NCBI GenBank assembly: GCA_029261995.1
Contig: JAJDAF010000010.1
Coordinates: forward strand, 260,767-324,766
Source of the DNA: Candidatus Zhuqueibacterota bacterium
GTDB lineage: Bacteria; Zhuqueibacterota; Zhuqueibacteria; Oceanimicrobiales; Oceanimicrobiaceae
Direction of reading: 5' to 3'
Length of the DNA stretch: 64,000 nucleotides
The notes beneath the pieces were generated by a model. The model did not search any database. It was not told the DNA's origin and was given only the letters and a program-made list of their open reading frames with translations. Below, piece by piece: positions 25,074 through 33,114 of this stretch (positions are counted from its first letter, which is position 1; each line of letters starts with the position of its first letter). The position numbers and the translations under genes were made by a program.

Positions 25074-25137
25074 AACTCTGACAGGGTTTCGACCTTTTTT
25101 ATGCCTGATACGGTTAACATCAAACCCTGTCAGAGTT
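25074..25137. repeat. 16-bp perfect inverted repeat element
   Basis: AACTCTGACAGGGTTT at 25074-25089 and its exact reverse complement at 25122-25137, around a 32-base AT-rich spacer. It fills most of the gap between the radical SAM gene and the DJ-1-like gene. It has the form of a small intergenic palindromic element or of a transcript-end hairpin; there is only this copy in the window. Confidence 0.8.
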
Positions 25138-25159
25138 CGCTTATTTGGAAATCATCACA

Positions 25160-25675
25160 TTAGATGGCGCCGGCCAGGGCCACGGAGAATTCCTTCGCCG
25201 CGTTGGCGCCCGAGCTGGTGATGATGTTGCCTTCTTGCTCAAGTTTGCTGCCGGTGTAGTCTGCTCCGGCAACCTGGAGCTTGTCGAATATGGTAACGTG
25301 GCCCGTTGCCTTTTTGTTTTTGAGCAGACCGGTGGCCGCAATTGTCGCGGGTGCATGCGAGGTGGCCGCGATGATACAACCTCGAGCGTTCATCTCGGTG
25401 ATGATCTCATGTGCTTTCATATCATGCCAGTATTGACTGGCTCCTGTACCGCCAACAAAAACGACAGCGTCATAATCACCCGAATTCACATCGTCGATCA
25501 AAAGATCCGGGTCAATGCTCAATCCCTGTGAACCGCTGGCCGCGGTTGTCACTGTCGATGCCACCGTGATTTGCGCACCCGCGCTCTCGAGTTTCTGGCG
25601 TGCCGAGGTATATTCTTCATCGCGAAAATTATGGTGTGCAACAACCATCAGAACCTTCGAGTTCTTTGATGACAT
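25160..25675 (-). CDS. DJ-1/PfpI family protein with Ser in place of the nucleophilic Cys
   Basis: A 171-residue DJ-1/PfpI-fold protein: VLMVVAHHNFRDEEY (acidic residue about E21 of the active site), FVGGTGASQYW, and IIAATSHAPATIAATGLL. In family members the last motif is A-x-C-H-G-P; here it is A-T-S-H-A-P, so the elbow nucleophile is Ser106, with Cys100 a little upstream. The classical Cys-dependent chemistry therefore may be absent. ATG 25673-25675 has CTGGAGGAA upstream. It follows the ferredoxin gene by 16 bases on the same strand. Confidence 0.82.
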   Translation of the reverse strand: MSSKNSKVLMVVAHHNFRDEEYTSARQKLESAGAQITVASTVTTAASGSQGLSIDPDLLIDDVNSGDYDAVVFVGGTGASQYWHDMKAHEIITEMNARGCIIAATSHAPATIAATGLLKNKKATGHVTIFDKLQVAGADYTGSKLEQEGNIITSSGANAAKEFSVALAGAI

Positions 25676-25691
25676 CCGTTCCTCCAGAATG

Positions 25692-26018
25692 TTAGGGTGT
25701 GTTTTCGGCCCATTGGTAGAGAAGGCGTTCGACCGGCTTGCCTTGCATGACATGTTGCTCGACAATCTCATCAACATCATCCAGATTGACGTTTTTGTAC
25801 CATGTGGCTTCCGGATAGACAACGATGGCCGGACCGTCCTCGCAAGGTCCAAGGCATCCAGTCGCTGTGACCTTGACCTCTTCGAGAAGGCCGCGTTTCT
25901 CAATTTCTTCCTTTAGTTTGATCAGGATTTGGGGAGCGCCCTGCACGCCGCACGAGGGTTTTACGACCGGCGGCCGCTGGTTTGTGCATACAAAAAAATG
26001 CTGACGATATTTACTCAT
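25692..26018 (-). CDS. thioredoxin-like [2Fe-2S] ferredoxin
   Basis: A 108-residue protein of the thioredoxin-like [2Fe-2S] ferredoxin family (Shethna-type and NuoE-like): HFFVCTNQR near the N-terminus, SCGVQGA, then VTATGCLGPCEDGPAIVVYPE. The four cluster cysteines are the ones in these motifs, with typical spacing. Such ferredoxins shuttle electrons in the cytoplasm. ATG 26016-26018. Its neighbours on both sides are redox and molybdopterin genes. Confidence 0.9.
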   Translation of the reverse strand: MSKYRQHFFVCTNQRPPVVKPSCGVQGAPQILIKLKEEIEKRGLLEEVKVTATGCLGPCEDGPAIVVYPEATWYKNVNLDDVDEIVEQHVMQGKPVERLLYQWAENTP

Positions 26019-26037
26019 CTTCGATGTTTTCTCTGGT

Positions 26038-26343
26038 TCAGATGTTGAGTTCCAAGCCGCTCTTGTCCTGCACAGCCTCGAGCTTGTGGTCAAAAGTCGG
26101 CTCGTTGTTTCTGACGTCGTCGATTTTGATATGGGTGATCACGCGGTCAAAATCTTCCTGTACCGCATTGTGGCATCTCTTGATGACCGCCATGACCTCT
26201 TGCCAGTCGCCTTGCAGCAGGGTGCCCATCGGCGTTAACCGGTACTCGACACCGCTGTCATGCACGATTTTAAGCGCCTTGCTGATCGGCTGGCTGATGT
26301 GGTGCGTGTCACCGACCGGCAGGATACTGAACTGAACCATCAT
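26038..26343 (-). CDS. MTH1187/YkoF-type thiamine-binding family protein
   Basis: A 101-residue protein that matches the MTH1187 (DUF77) family: VQFSILPVGDTHHISQPISKALKIV, then SGVEYRLTPMGTLLQGD, and the late VITHIKIDDV. Structures of family members show a small ferredoxin-like fold that binds thiamine-like molecules or stays of unknown ligand. It overlaps the moaE stop and has AAGGTGAT upstream, so it is in the moa transcription unit. Its role with molybdopterin genes is unclear. Confidence 0.85.
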   Translation of the reverse strand: MMVQFSILPVGDTHHISQPISKALKIVHDSGVEYRLTPMGTLLQGDWQEVMAVIKRCHNAVQEDFDRVITHIKIDDVRNNEPTFDHKLEAVQDKSGLELNI

Positions 26344-26783
26344 TTGGAATCACCTTCCTGACATTTTGATTTGGGTTGAACGCCCTTGACCCAGGCTGCG
26401 CCGTCTGCAAAGTGTTCCTTCTTCCAGATTGGGACTGTTTCCTTGAGTGTGTCAATGGCGTAGCGGCAGGCTTCAAATGCTTCACCGCGATGGCCGCAGG
26501 CAACCGCGATGGCTACGCTGACTTCGCCCAGCTTAAGCGTCCCAGTGCGGTGAACAATTGCCATTTTCCTGACCGGCCACTTCGCGCGGGTCTGGTTTTC
26601 GATCTCCTGGAGTTTGACCCGGGCCATTTCTGAGTAGGCCTCATAGTCCATCCTTTCAACCTGACGGCCCTCGGCATGGTCACGAACCCGACCCAGAAAT
26701 AACACCACACCGCCTGTGGCATGGTCTTCCATCTTCGCGAGAATGGCCTCGCTATTGATACTCTCGTTGGTCAATTCGATCAT
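26340..26783 (-). CDS. moaE: molybdopterin synthase catalytic subunit MoaE
   Basis: A 147-residue large subunit that transfers sulfur from MoaD thiocarboxylate to precursor Z. Family motifs seen: GGVVLFLGRVRDHAEGR, MDYEAYSEMA, VHRTGTLKLGEVSVAIAVACGHRGEAFEACRYAID split over the middle, and the late VPIWKKEHFADGAAW with the catalytic lysine. ATG 26783 is just one base past the moaD stop, so the two subunits are translated in step. Confidence 0.95.
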   Translation of the reverse strand: MIELTNESINSEAILAKMEDHATGGVVLFLGRVRDHAEGRQVERMDYEAYSEMARVKLQEIENQTRAKWPVRKMAIVHRTGTLKLGEVSVAIAVACGHRGEAFEACRYAIDTLKETVPIWKKEHFADGAAWVKGVQPKSKCQEGDSK

Positions 26784-26784
26784 C

Positions 26785-27033
26785 TCATCCTCCGCTGATG
26801 GGCGGCAGGAGGCCAACGACGTTGCCTTCTCGCAGGACGGCGTCTTTGGCTGCATATTCGTTGTCTATGGAGAAGCTGACGATTTTTAGATGCTCCTTGG
26901 TGACTGGAAAGCGCTCCCCGACCAACCAGATGAGGTCCTCGATCCTCGTGCCTTCCTTGACTTGAATGGGAGTCTCCTCGGTGTTGGTAAGTTCTCGCAA
27001 CTGACCGAAGAATCTGAGCGTGATTGTCAGCAT
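26785..27033 (-). CDS. moaD: molybdopterin synthase sulfur carrier subunit MoaD
   Basis: An 82-residue ubiquitin-like protein ending in PPISGG; the terminal Gly-Gly is activated and thiocarboxylated to carry sulfur to MoaE. The fold segments are ITLRFFGQLREL at the start and EYAAKDAVLREGNVVGLLPP at the end. Two starts are possible: ATG 27042 and ATG 27033; AAAGGA is well spaced only for the latter. moaE follows at once. Confidence 0.93.
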   Translation of the reverse strand: MLTITLRFFGQLRELTNTEETPIQVKEGTRIEDLIWLVGERFPVTKEHLKIVSFSIDNEYAAKDAVLREGNVVGLLPPISGG

Positions 27034-27049
27034 GAAGCTCATTCCTTTG

Positions 27050-27529
27050 CTAAACAGTGTTTGATTTGTCTGCCGCGGCCGCACGAGGCTTGTCCACGGT
27101 TGCGTCTTTTTCCTGTTCATCCATTAGGGAAGTGGCGAGGTCGCGATCCATTCCGCGGTGGGCCGGATCCTCCTCAAATCCACGGTAGATCGCCCGGCAG
27201 CGGTAACAAATGGTCACTGTCCCGAGGGCCTTGTACAGGATGAAGTTGATCAGCGTGGCCACGGCCAGGCTGATGAAGTAAGTGTGGTAGCTGAAAATGA
27301 CGCCAACGATGAAGATCGCGATCCCCAAAGTGGAGTTAATATCTTTCTGGACGTAGAACTGGTCGCTGTCACAGCTCAGGCAGTGGTCTACTTTTCCCCC
27401 TGCGCGCATGCTTTTTGATGGGGAAATCTCATACTTCGTTTTGCAGTACTGGCATGCGTGGTCGTCGTGGCTGGCGACGTTTAGCATGACATCACGTTCG
27501 CATTGTTCGCAAATGAATTCGACAGTCAT
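27050..27529 (-). CDS. zinc-ribbon membrane protein, unknown
   Basis: A 159-residue protein of unknown function. It begins with two Cys pairs (CEQC and CQYC, a zinc ribbon), then CLSC, a membrane region of about 35 residues (TLGIAIFIVGVIFSYHTYF and ISLAVATLINFILY, likely two helices), a further CYRC pair, and an acidic, charged tail. The many CxxC pairs on both sides of the membrane segment suggest zinc sites rather than redox chemistry. The start ATG 27529 lies four bases from the stop of the Lon-N gene, so translation is coupled. Confidence 0.7.
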   Translation of the reverse strand: MTVEFICEQCERDVMLNVASHDDHACQYCKTKYEISPSKSMRAGGKVDHCLSCDSDQFYVQKDINSTLGIAIFIVGVIFSYHTYFISLAVATLINFILYKALGTVTICYRCRAIYRGFEEDPAHRGMDRDLATSLMDEQEKDATVDKPRAAAADKSNTV

Positions 27530-27532
27530 CAA

Positions 27533-28213
27533 TCAGTTCCAGGTTGGATCTTTAGGCACAAATTTTATGTTTCTCGTGATCTGGAGAGCAGACAGCCGAC
27601 CCTCTAACATCTCCTTCAGGCGCTCAAGGCGAGCATGCAGACTGTCGATTTCCAGAAGCCCTTGCTTTTCGGTCGTGGTGAAATCCAGCAAGGATGCCGT
27701 TTGGTTGACGATCGCCTCGAGCGAGTGGGTTCTGAGCTTTTTCAACTCATCGAGATTATCGACCCCGATGTCTTTCAGATATTTCGTAACCAGAGAAATG
27801 TAGATCCCAGTTTCCCGGTTTTCGTCAAACTCTTCTTGGTCGAAGTGGCTGTCCGGCAGATACTTGACCCGGGCGAGTCTGTAGGGTTCATGCTGCACGA
27901 AACGTACGATTTCGGCGCGGCTCACACCATAAAGCATGACGTTGTATTTGCCGTCTTCCAGCTTTTCCGAATGCTGAATTTTGCCGACGCAGACGGTTTG
28001 GTGTACCTCGGGCGTACCGAAATAATCCGCCTCCCAACCGTCTCTGAGCAGTGCGATTGCAATCAGATGCTCATTCGCGATCGCGTCCTCGACCATCCTG
28101 CGGTAGCGCAATTCAAAGATGTGCAAGGGCATCAGGGTTTTAGGAAAAAAAACCACATTCGGCAGAGGAAAGATGGGCACCTCGTTGATGATGGTTACTT
28201 TCTTAGCCTGCAC
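27533..28213 (-). CDS. Lon N-terminal (substrate-binding) domain protein
   Basis: A 226-residue stand-alone Lon-N/PUA-like domain protein: VPIFPLPNVVFFPKTLMPLHIFELRYR at the N-terminus is the standard opening (split here for length), followed by the CVGKIQHSEKLEDGKYNVML segment and a helical C-terminus. It lacks the ATPase and protease domains of Lon. Stand-alone members are widespread; their substrates are not known. It overlaps queG by 11 bases upstream and runs into the zinc-ribbon gene downstream. Confidence 0.88.
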   Translation of the reverse strand: MQAKKVTIINEVPIFPLPNVVFFPKTLMPLHIFELRYRRMVEDAIANEHLIAIALLRDGWEADYFGTPEVHQTVCVGKIQHSEKLEDGKYNVMLYGVSRAEIVRFVQHEPYRLARVKYLPDSHFDQEEFDENRETGIYISLVTKYLKDIGVDNLDELKKLRTHSLEAIVNQTASLLDFTTTEKQGLLEIDSLHARLERLKEMLEGRLSALQITRNIKFVPKDPTWN

Positions 28214-29264
28214 CGTTCGTTTTCCTGTTCTGATTCGCTTGCAGCGTGTTCAAGGCCCACTGGCCATGTTCCGCTATCAGAGGATCCTCACTCCGAGCTA
28301 GCCTCTCGGCGATGGAACGCAGGTTCCAATTCCCGGAGTTCCCAATCGCGATCGCCACGTTTCGCATTAAACCTCGGTATTTGCTGCGTTTGACCGGATT
28401 TCGTCTGAATGTTTCTCGGAATTCATCTTCCGTCAGTTGGGCTAACATCTCAAGCCTTGGATTGACCAACTCATTTCTGGGCTGGAACGCCTCTTCGTCA
28501 GTGGTCGTCGCCTTGCGATTCCAAGGGCAGACGTCCTGGCAAATGTCACAGCCGAACACGTGGTTGCCAATGCCTTCCCGTAAATCTACCGGCACTTCGT
28601 TCTTCAACTCGATAGTCAAATATGAGATGCATTTTCGGGCGTCGAGCACGTATGGCTCGAGTATGGCATCGGTCGGGCATGCCTCAATGCAACGGGTGCA
28701 GGAGCCGCATCTGTCCGGCGGCGGTGAGTCAGCCTCCAGGTCCAGGTTTGTTATAATTTCACCCAAGAAAAACCAGGAGCCCATCTGTTGATTGATGATG
28801 CATGTATTCTTACCAAACCAGCCGATGCCGGCGTACTTGGCAAAAACGCGGTCAACCACAGGTCCCGTGTCTACATAGAGTCTGCTCCTGACAGGTTCCG
28901 GGCTCTTTCTGGTGATAAAATCCGTTAAATCAAAGAGCTTCTTAGTGAGCAGATCGTGGTAATCGTCTCCCCACGCAAATCTCGATATCCAGCCTCTAGC
29001 GTCACTAAGACATTCTGTGGACAACGGCTGCCGGGTGTGGTAGATTTTGGCGCAAACCACGACAGACTTTGCCTCCGGAACGACCCGGCCGACATCTGCC
29101 TTCTTGTCAGCATTACGCTCAAGGTAGCCCATCTGGCCAGCGTACCCGGCGTCAATCCATTCTTTGTAGAAGGAGAGTTCCGGTACCGGAGAAACAGGCG
29201 CGACGCCAACCAGTTCGAACCCGAGCGCCAGTGCTTCGCCCTTGATGGCATTCGTTAAAGTCAT
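28203..29264 (-). CDS. queG: epoxyqueuosine reductase
   Basis: A 353-residue cobalamin-dependent enzyme that makes the last step of queuosine in tRNA wobble positions. The two 4Fe-4S cluster motifs are CGSCTRCIEACP and CDICQDVCPWN. The N-terminal domain carries the catalytic Asp region (YVDTGPVVDRVFAKYAGIGW) and NTCIINQQMGSW. Length matches QueG with the short C-terminal HEAT-like segment. It leads the queG-LonN-zinc-ribbon-moaD-moaE unit. Confidence 0.95.
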   Translation of the reverse strand: MTLTNAIKGEALALGFELVGVAPVSPVPELSFYKEWIDAGYAGQMGYLERNADKKADVGRVVPEAKSVVVCAKIYHTRQPLSTECLSDARGWISRFAWGDDYHDLLTKKLFDLTDFITRKSPEPVRSRLYVDTGPVVDRVFAKYAGIGWFGKNTCIINQQMGSWFFLGEIITNLDLEADSPPPDRCGSCTRCIEACPTDAILEPYVLDARKCISYLTIELKNEVPVDLREGIGNHVFGCDICQDVCPWNRKATTTDEEAFQPRNELVNPRLEMLAQLTEDEFRETFRRNPVKRSKYRGLMRNVAIAIGNSGNWNLRSIAERLARSEDPLIAEHGQWALNTLQANQNRKTNGAG

Positions 29265-29325
29265 GCGAATATAGTCAGAACAGGTATAAAGTTCAAGGCA
29301 AAATTCCCGCAGCTCACTGCAGCTA

Positions 29326-29829
29326 TCAGCCTTGTTTCCTGAGGAGCTGCTTTTGCTTGATTCGGAAATGCCGCCTCACTTCAGCAGCTTCCCAGCGCCG
29401 GCGCTCGTCATCGGTCTCAACGATCATCGGTTCGACTGTGGTCGGACGGCGGTTGTCATCCAGGGCAACAAAGGTGAGGTAGGCGGTGCTGGTATGCTTG
29501 CACTTGCCGGTGTTCAGGTTTTCCGAATACACCTTCGCACCGCATTCCATAGAGGTGTTGAAGACGCGGTTCACTGACGCTTTGACGATGATGAGTTCAC
29601 CGACTTTGATGGGGTGCCGGAAATCCAGCGAATCCATCGAGGCCGTGACTACCGGTTTGCGACAATGCCGGTGTGCCGCCACGGCGCACGCAATATCGAT
29701 CATGTGCATGACTTTTCCGCCAAGAATGTTGCCCAGGACATTGGCATCGTTTGGTAGCACGATTTCAGTCATCTGGACATGCGTTGCGGAAACAGTCTTG
29801 GGATTCGTCGTTTTGGCTGCTTTGCTCAT
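29326..29829 (-). CDS. acyl-CoA thioesterase, hotdog fold
   Basis: A 167-residue hotdog-fold thioesterase of the YciA/BACH type: MTEIVLPNDANVLGNILGGKVMHMID, with the catalytic-site Asn and Asp typical of the group, then VTASMDSLDFRHPIKVGELI and STAYLTFVALDD. These enzymes hydrolyse medium- or long-chain acyl-CoAs in the cytoplasm. The charged C-terminal extension (RRRWEAAEVRRHFRIKQKQL) resembles that of BACH proteins. The next gene upstream on the same strand is an MBL-fold hydrolase 86 bases away. Confidence 0.9.
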   Translation of the reverse strand: MSKAAKTTNPKTVSATHVQMTEIVLPNDANVLGNILGGKVMHMIDIACAVAAHRHCRKPVVTASMDSLDFRHPIKVGELIIVKASVNRVFNTSMECGAKVYSENLNTGKCKHTSTAYLTFVALDDNRRPTTVEPMIVETDDERRRWEAAEVRRHFRIKQKQLLRKQG

Positions 29830-29915
29830 TTTACGATCTTTGTCTGAAGTGAACGTGCGGTGTTGCGATGGTCATGCGCGAATGCGGGAAGTATAATAAG
29901 GCGGGCCGTCCTGCC

Positions 29916-30830
29916 TCAAAACTCAAAGGTTTGCCCTTCAGAGCCCGCGGTGGTGTCGGGAAATAATTCCTGAGCGGCATGCTCCATCTCCCGAAGTTTG
30001 TGGTCATCGTGGTAAGGGTCGTGATGAAAGAGTACGAGATTCTCGACCTTGGCCGCGTTTGCCACCTCGGCGGCCATCTTGTAGGTGCTGTGGCCAAATC
30101 CCTGCGTTTCCAGATATTGCTCAACATCATATTGAGCATCGTGAATCAGCAGGTTGGTATTGCGGGCAAACTCGGTCAGACGGCGGTCGCCGCCGACGTA
30201 TCCTTCGGTGTCGGTCGCATAAACCACGCTCTTGCCAGCAACCGCAGTTCGAATGACGTAGGTGCCAATTTTCGGATGTGCGTAGTTGCGTAGCAGGTCG
30301 AGCACGACATCACCGCTGGCGGTATGCTTTGCCTCGGTTCTCTTGCGCAACTCCGGAGTTCGCGAGCCGGCCGGAAATACCAGAGCATCATTTTCACTTA
30401 AATGTTGAATTCTCAGACGGGCGTGCAATTCTTCCAGCTCAACCGGGCTGTACTGCGGTCCCATGTATCCCGAAAGAATTTGCTCGAGACTCTGCGAGAA
30501 AGTCTGCGTTCCAAAGATGTTCAGTGCACATTCATCGAGGTAGGCAGGTGCAAAGTAGGGCAGACCCTGGATGTGGTCGTGATGCGTATGCGAGAAGACA
30601 ATCGTAACTTCAAATGGCTCACGCGATTTCTGCGCGTGTTCCTTGATTTCGGGTACGAGTCGATTGCCAAGCTCAATAATGCCGGTGCCGGCATCCATGA
30701 TGATGACGTGCTTTCCGGCGCGCACTTCGATGCAAGCCGTGTTGCCACCGAATGAAGAAAATTCCTGGCCGGGAACTGGATAACTACCCCTGACACCGCA
30801 CAGGCGAACGGACAAATCGTGGCCGGCCAT
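29916..30830 (-). CDS. MBL-fold metallohydrolase (phosphodiesterase-like)
   Basis: A 304-residue metallo-beta-lactamase-fold hydrolase with VRLCGVRGSYPVPGQEFSSF and GGNTACIEV at the start and the metal motif HTHHDHIQGLPYF; IIMDAGTGI and YATDTEGYVGG follow. This layout matches the group that includes PhnP-like and cyclic-nucleotide phosphodiesterases; the substrate cannot be read from sequence. ATG 30830 has GGGGGAAG upstream. It follows mrp by 18 bases on the same strand. Confidence 0.85.
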   Translation of the reverse strand: MAGHDLSVRLCGVRGSYPVPGQEFSSFGGNTACIEVRAGKHVIIMDAGTGIIELGNRLVPEIKEHAQKSREPFEVTIVFSHTHHDHIQGLPYFAPAYLDECALNIFGTQTFSQSLEQILSGYMGPQYSPVELEELHARLRIQHLSENDALVFPAGSRTPELRKRTEAKHTASGDVVLDLLRNYAHPKIGTYVIRTAVAGKSVVYATDTEGYVGGDRRLTEFARNTNLLIHDAQYDVEQYLETQGFGHSTYKMAAEVANAAKVENLVLFHHDPYHDDHKLREMEHAAQELFPDTTAGSEGQTFEF

Positions 30831-30848
30831 TTTGGACTTCCCCCTTCT

Positions 30849-31970
30849 CTAGTTTATTTTAAATACTCGTTTCAGGAGTCCCGAATCGCCGTTTTCTTTG
30901 GTGAGGTTGGCGATCAGCGATTCGGTGATGTTCCTGAAAGCAATTGCGACCGGCGAATCCGGCGTCGAAACGACGATCGGCTTGCCATTGTCGCCACCTT
31001 CGCGGGTTGCCTGCTCCAGCGGCACCTCGCCAAGAAACGGGACGTCAAGTTTCTTGGCCATCGCCTTGCCACCGCCTTGCCCGAAAATGTCATAGTGCGT
31101 GCCAGTGTCAGGCGCCACGAAATAGCTCATGTTTTCCACCACTCCGAGAATTGGGACTTCGACCTTCTTAAACATGTTGATGCCTTTGCGTGCATCAGCC
31201 AGGGCTACTTCCTGAGGTGTACAGACGATAACCGAACCGGTCAGCGGCACACTCTGAGTCAGAGTCAATTGGGCATCGCCGGTGCCGGGCGGCATATCGA
31301 TGATGAGGTAGTCCAAATCTCCCCAGTCAACGTCGGAGAGAAACTGCTGGATCATTCTTCCAACCAGGGGGCCACGCCAGATGATCGCGGCATCGCCCTG
31401 CGCGATGAAGCCGACAGAGACCATGTCAACATCATATTGTCGCAACGGCGCGATACGGTTGTTGCGCGTTTGCAGTTTTTTGTTGACCCCCATCATAATG
31501 GGAACATTCGGGCCATAAATATCGGCGTCGAGCAATCCAACTTTGGCGCCCGTCTGCGCGAGTGAGACCGCCAGGTTTACCGAGACGGTGGTTTTGCCAA
31601 CACCGCCCTTGCCGCTGGCGACGGCAATCGTGTACTTTGCTTTCGGAGCCATTTTTGCTGGTTGCGGTCGTGGTGGCGGCGCCGGCGCCGGTTGAGTCGC
31701 GCTGGGAATCACCCGCAGTGGATCGTTTACCCGGCTTTGGATTGCAACGGATTCCACACCCTGGATGGCGCGGATTGCATTTTCTGCGCCCTTCTGGACG
31801 GCTTCTTTGTGCGCAAAATTCGGGTTCTTGAACTCCAGAGTAAACTGAACCCGGCCGCCATCTACCTGCAAATCTTTGACCATGTTGTTGGAAACGAGGT
31901 CCTTCCCGGACTGGGGGTCGCGTACTTCCTGAAGTGCGATAAGAATGTCCTTATCAGAGAGATTTGCCAT
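30849..31970 (-). CDS. Mrp/ApbC family P-loop ATPase
   Basis: A 373-residue protein with an N-terminal DUF59/MIP18 domain (residues 1-95), a Pro/Ala linker, and a deviant Walker A P-loop, GKGGVGKTT, in IAVASGKGGVGKTTVSVNLA. ADIYGPNVPIMMG and DYLIIDMPPGTGDAQLT are family motifs. Mrp proteins bind and transfer Fe-S clusters, usually with a C-terminal CxxC; here the position after MSYF reads VAPDTG, without cysteines, as in some other lineages. A minus-strand promoter lies about 50 bases upstream. Fe-S-related neighbours fit. Confidence 0.92.
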   Translation of the reverse strand: MANLSDKDILIALQEVRDPQSGKDLVSNNMVKDLQVDGGRVQFTLEFKNPNFAHKEAVQKGAENAIRAIQGVESVAIQSRVNDPLRVIPSATQPAPAPPPRPQPAKMAPKAKYTIAVASGKGGVGKTTVSVNLAVSLAQTGAKVGLLDADIYGPNVPIMMGVNKKLQTRNNRIAPLRQYDVDMVSVGFIAQGDAAIIWRGPLVGRMIQQFLSDVDWGDLDYLIIDMPPGTGDAQLTLTQSVPLTGSVIVCTPQEVALADARKGINMFKKVEVPILGVVENMSYFVAPDTGTHYDIFGQGGGKAMAKKLDVPFLGEVPLEQATREGGDNGKPIVVSTPDSPVAIAFRNITESLIANLTKENGDSGLLKRVFKIN

Positions 31971-32019
31971 GAAGAAACAGTTGCCTCTTGGTGGATTCTA
32001 TGTGAAAAAAAGTAGTCTA

Positions 32020-32047
32020 AATATATAATAAAAATGACCAATGTCAA
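32020..32047 (-). promoter_or_regulatory. sigma70-type promoter for mrp
   Basis: On the minus strand TTGACA (32047-32042), 16 bases, then TATATT (32025-32020). Transcription would begin near 32013, giving a leader of about 43 bases before the mrp ATG. The gap is shared with the divergent DUF547 gene. Confidence 0.65.
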
Positions 32048-32153
32048 CATCTTTCAGGGAACCATTTGCGTGAAATAAAGTTGTCTGGTCGGGGGTTCTA
32101 GATTATGTGTGTCACAGGACGTTGATGCTGAATTCACATATTTTGGAGAGAAC

Positions 32154-33011
32154 ATGAGAAGCGGTGTTTTGCTGATGCTGGTGTATTCGATGACCATGTT
32201 TGGCGGGCTTACCGGTGTATTGGCCGCGGGGGAGGATGCAAAGAAGTCCGGGTCTGCTTTGCTGGATGCTGCTCTGAAGCGGCATGTCAAAGGCGGCCTG
32301 GTCGATTACAATGGAATTGCCGATGATGACAATTTTCAAAGCTATTTGAAATGGCTGAAAGCGGCGCAGTTTAGCCCGGAAGATAGTACGGATGCAGCCC
32401 TGGCATTCTGGGTGAACGCCTACAATGCACTCGCTATCAAAGGGGTGCTGGAGAATTCGACGGTCAAAATCCTCAGCAGAAGGGCGGAGCCCAACCGCGG
32501 TCGGGATTTGGCTGACGCGCTGCGCAGGCGGCGCAAGCACGGCCCCGCGACCGCTTACGACCTCATCTCAAGCGTATTGGACGTTGATGGGTTCTTCGGT
32601 AGCCAGATGCATCAGGTTGCAGGTTTGAAGGTTTCTCTTGACCATTTGGAGAAGAAGATAGTGTTTCCGCGGTTCAAAGATGTGCGGTTGCACTTTGTTC
32701 TCGTTTGTGCCGCAGTCAGTTGTCCCGGCCTGGCTTCCGAGGCCTACACTTCTGAAAATATCCAAGATCGCCTCGATCAGATTGCGAGAAAGTTCCTGAA
32801 CACCCCCGAAAAAAATCGGCTTGACCAGGAGCACGGCATCCTGTATTTGTCGCAGATTTTCAACTGGTACCGTGATGATTTTTCGCTCAATGGCGGGAGT
32901 GTCGTCGATTTTGTGACAGAGTACCTCGATGCGGACGCGCAGCGGTTTTTGTCTGAAAACGGGGTGAAAGTTGAGTATCTGGAGTATGATTGGCAGCTCA
33001 ACAGCAAGTAG
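32154..33011 (+). CDS. secreted DUF547 domain protein
   Basis: A 285-residue protein with a signal peptide (to about GVLAAG) and a DUF547 domain marked by LAFWVNAYNALAIKGVL and HFVLVCAAVSCPGLASEAY. DUF547 proteins are often linked to glutaredoxin-related or envelope functions, but no reaction is established. ATG 32154 has GGAGAG nine bases upstream; an in-frame start at 32109 would extend it before the signal peptide and is less likely. It is divergent from mrp. Confidence 0.85.
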   Translation: MRSGVLLMLVYSMTMFGGLTGVLAAGEDAKKSGSALLDAALKRHVKGGLVDYNGIADDDNFQSYLKWLKAAQFSPEDSTDAALAFWVNAYNALAIKGVLENSTVKILSRRAEPNRGRDLADALRRRRKHGPATAYDLISSVLDVDGFFGSQMHQVAGLKVSLDHLEKKIVFPRFKDVRLHFVLVCAAVSCPGLASEAYTSENIQDRLDQIARKFLNTPEKNRLDQEHGILYLSQIFNWYRDDFSLNGGSVVDFVTEYLDADAQRFLSENGVKVEYLEYDWQLNSK

Positions 33012-33114
33012 GGGAAGCGCCTGTGCAGGCCAACTGAAAAAACTCCGCAGCTACCCAGAATTATTGAAAACAAACCTACCTTTTTATTCCCTTACCTAGG
33101 GAACTGACGGTCGG

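Noticed and set aside
33083-33104. TTCCCT/AGGGAA hairpin between the DUF547 gene and the transporter
   Set aside because: Six base pairs with no T run; may be chance.
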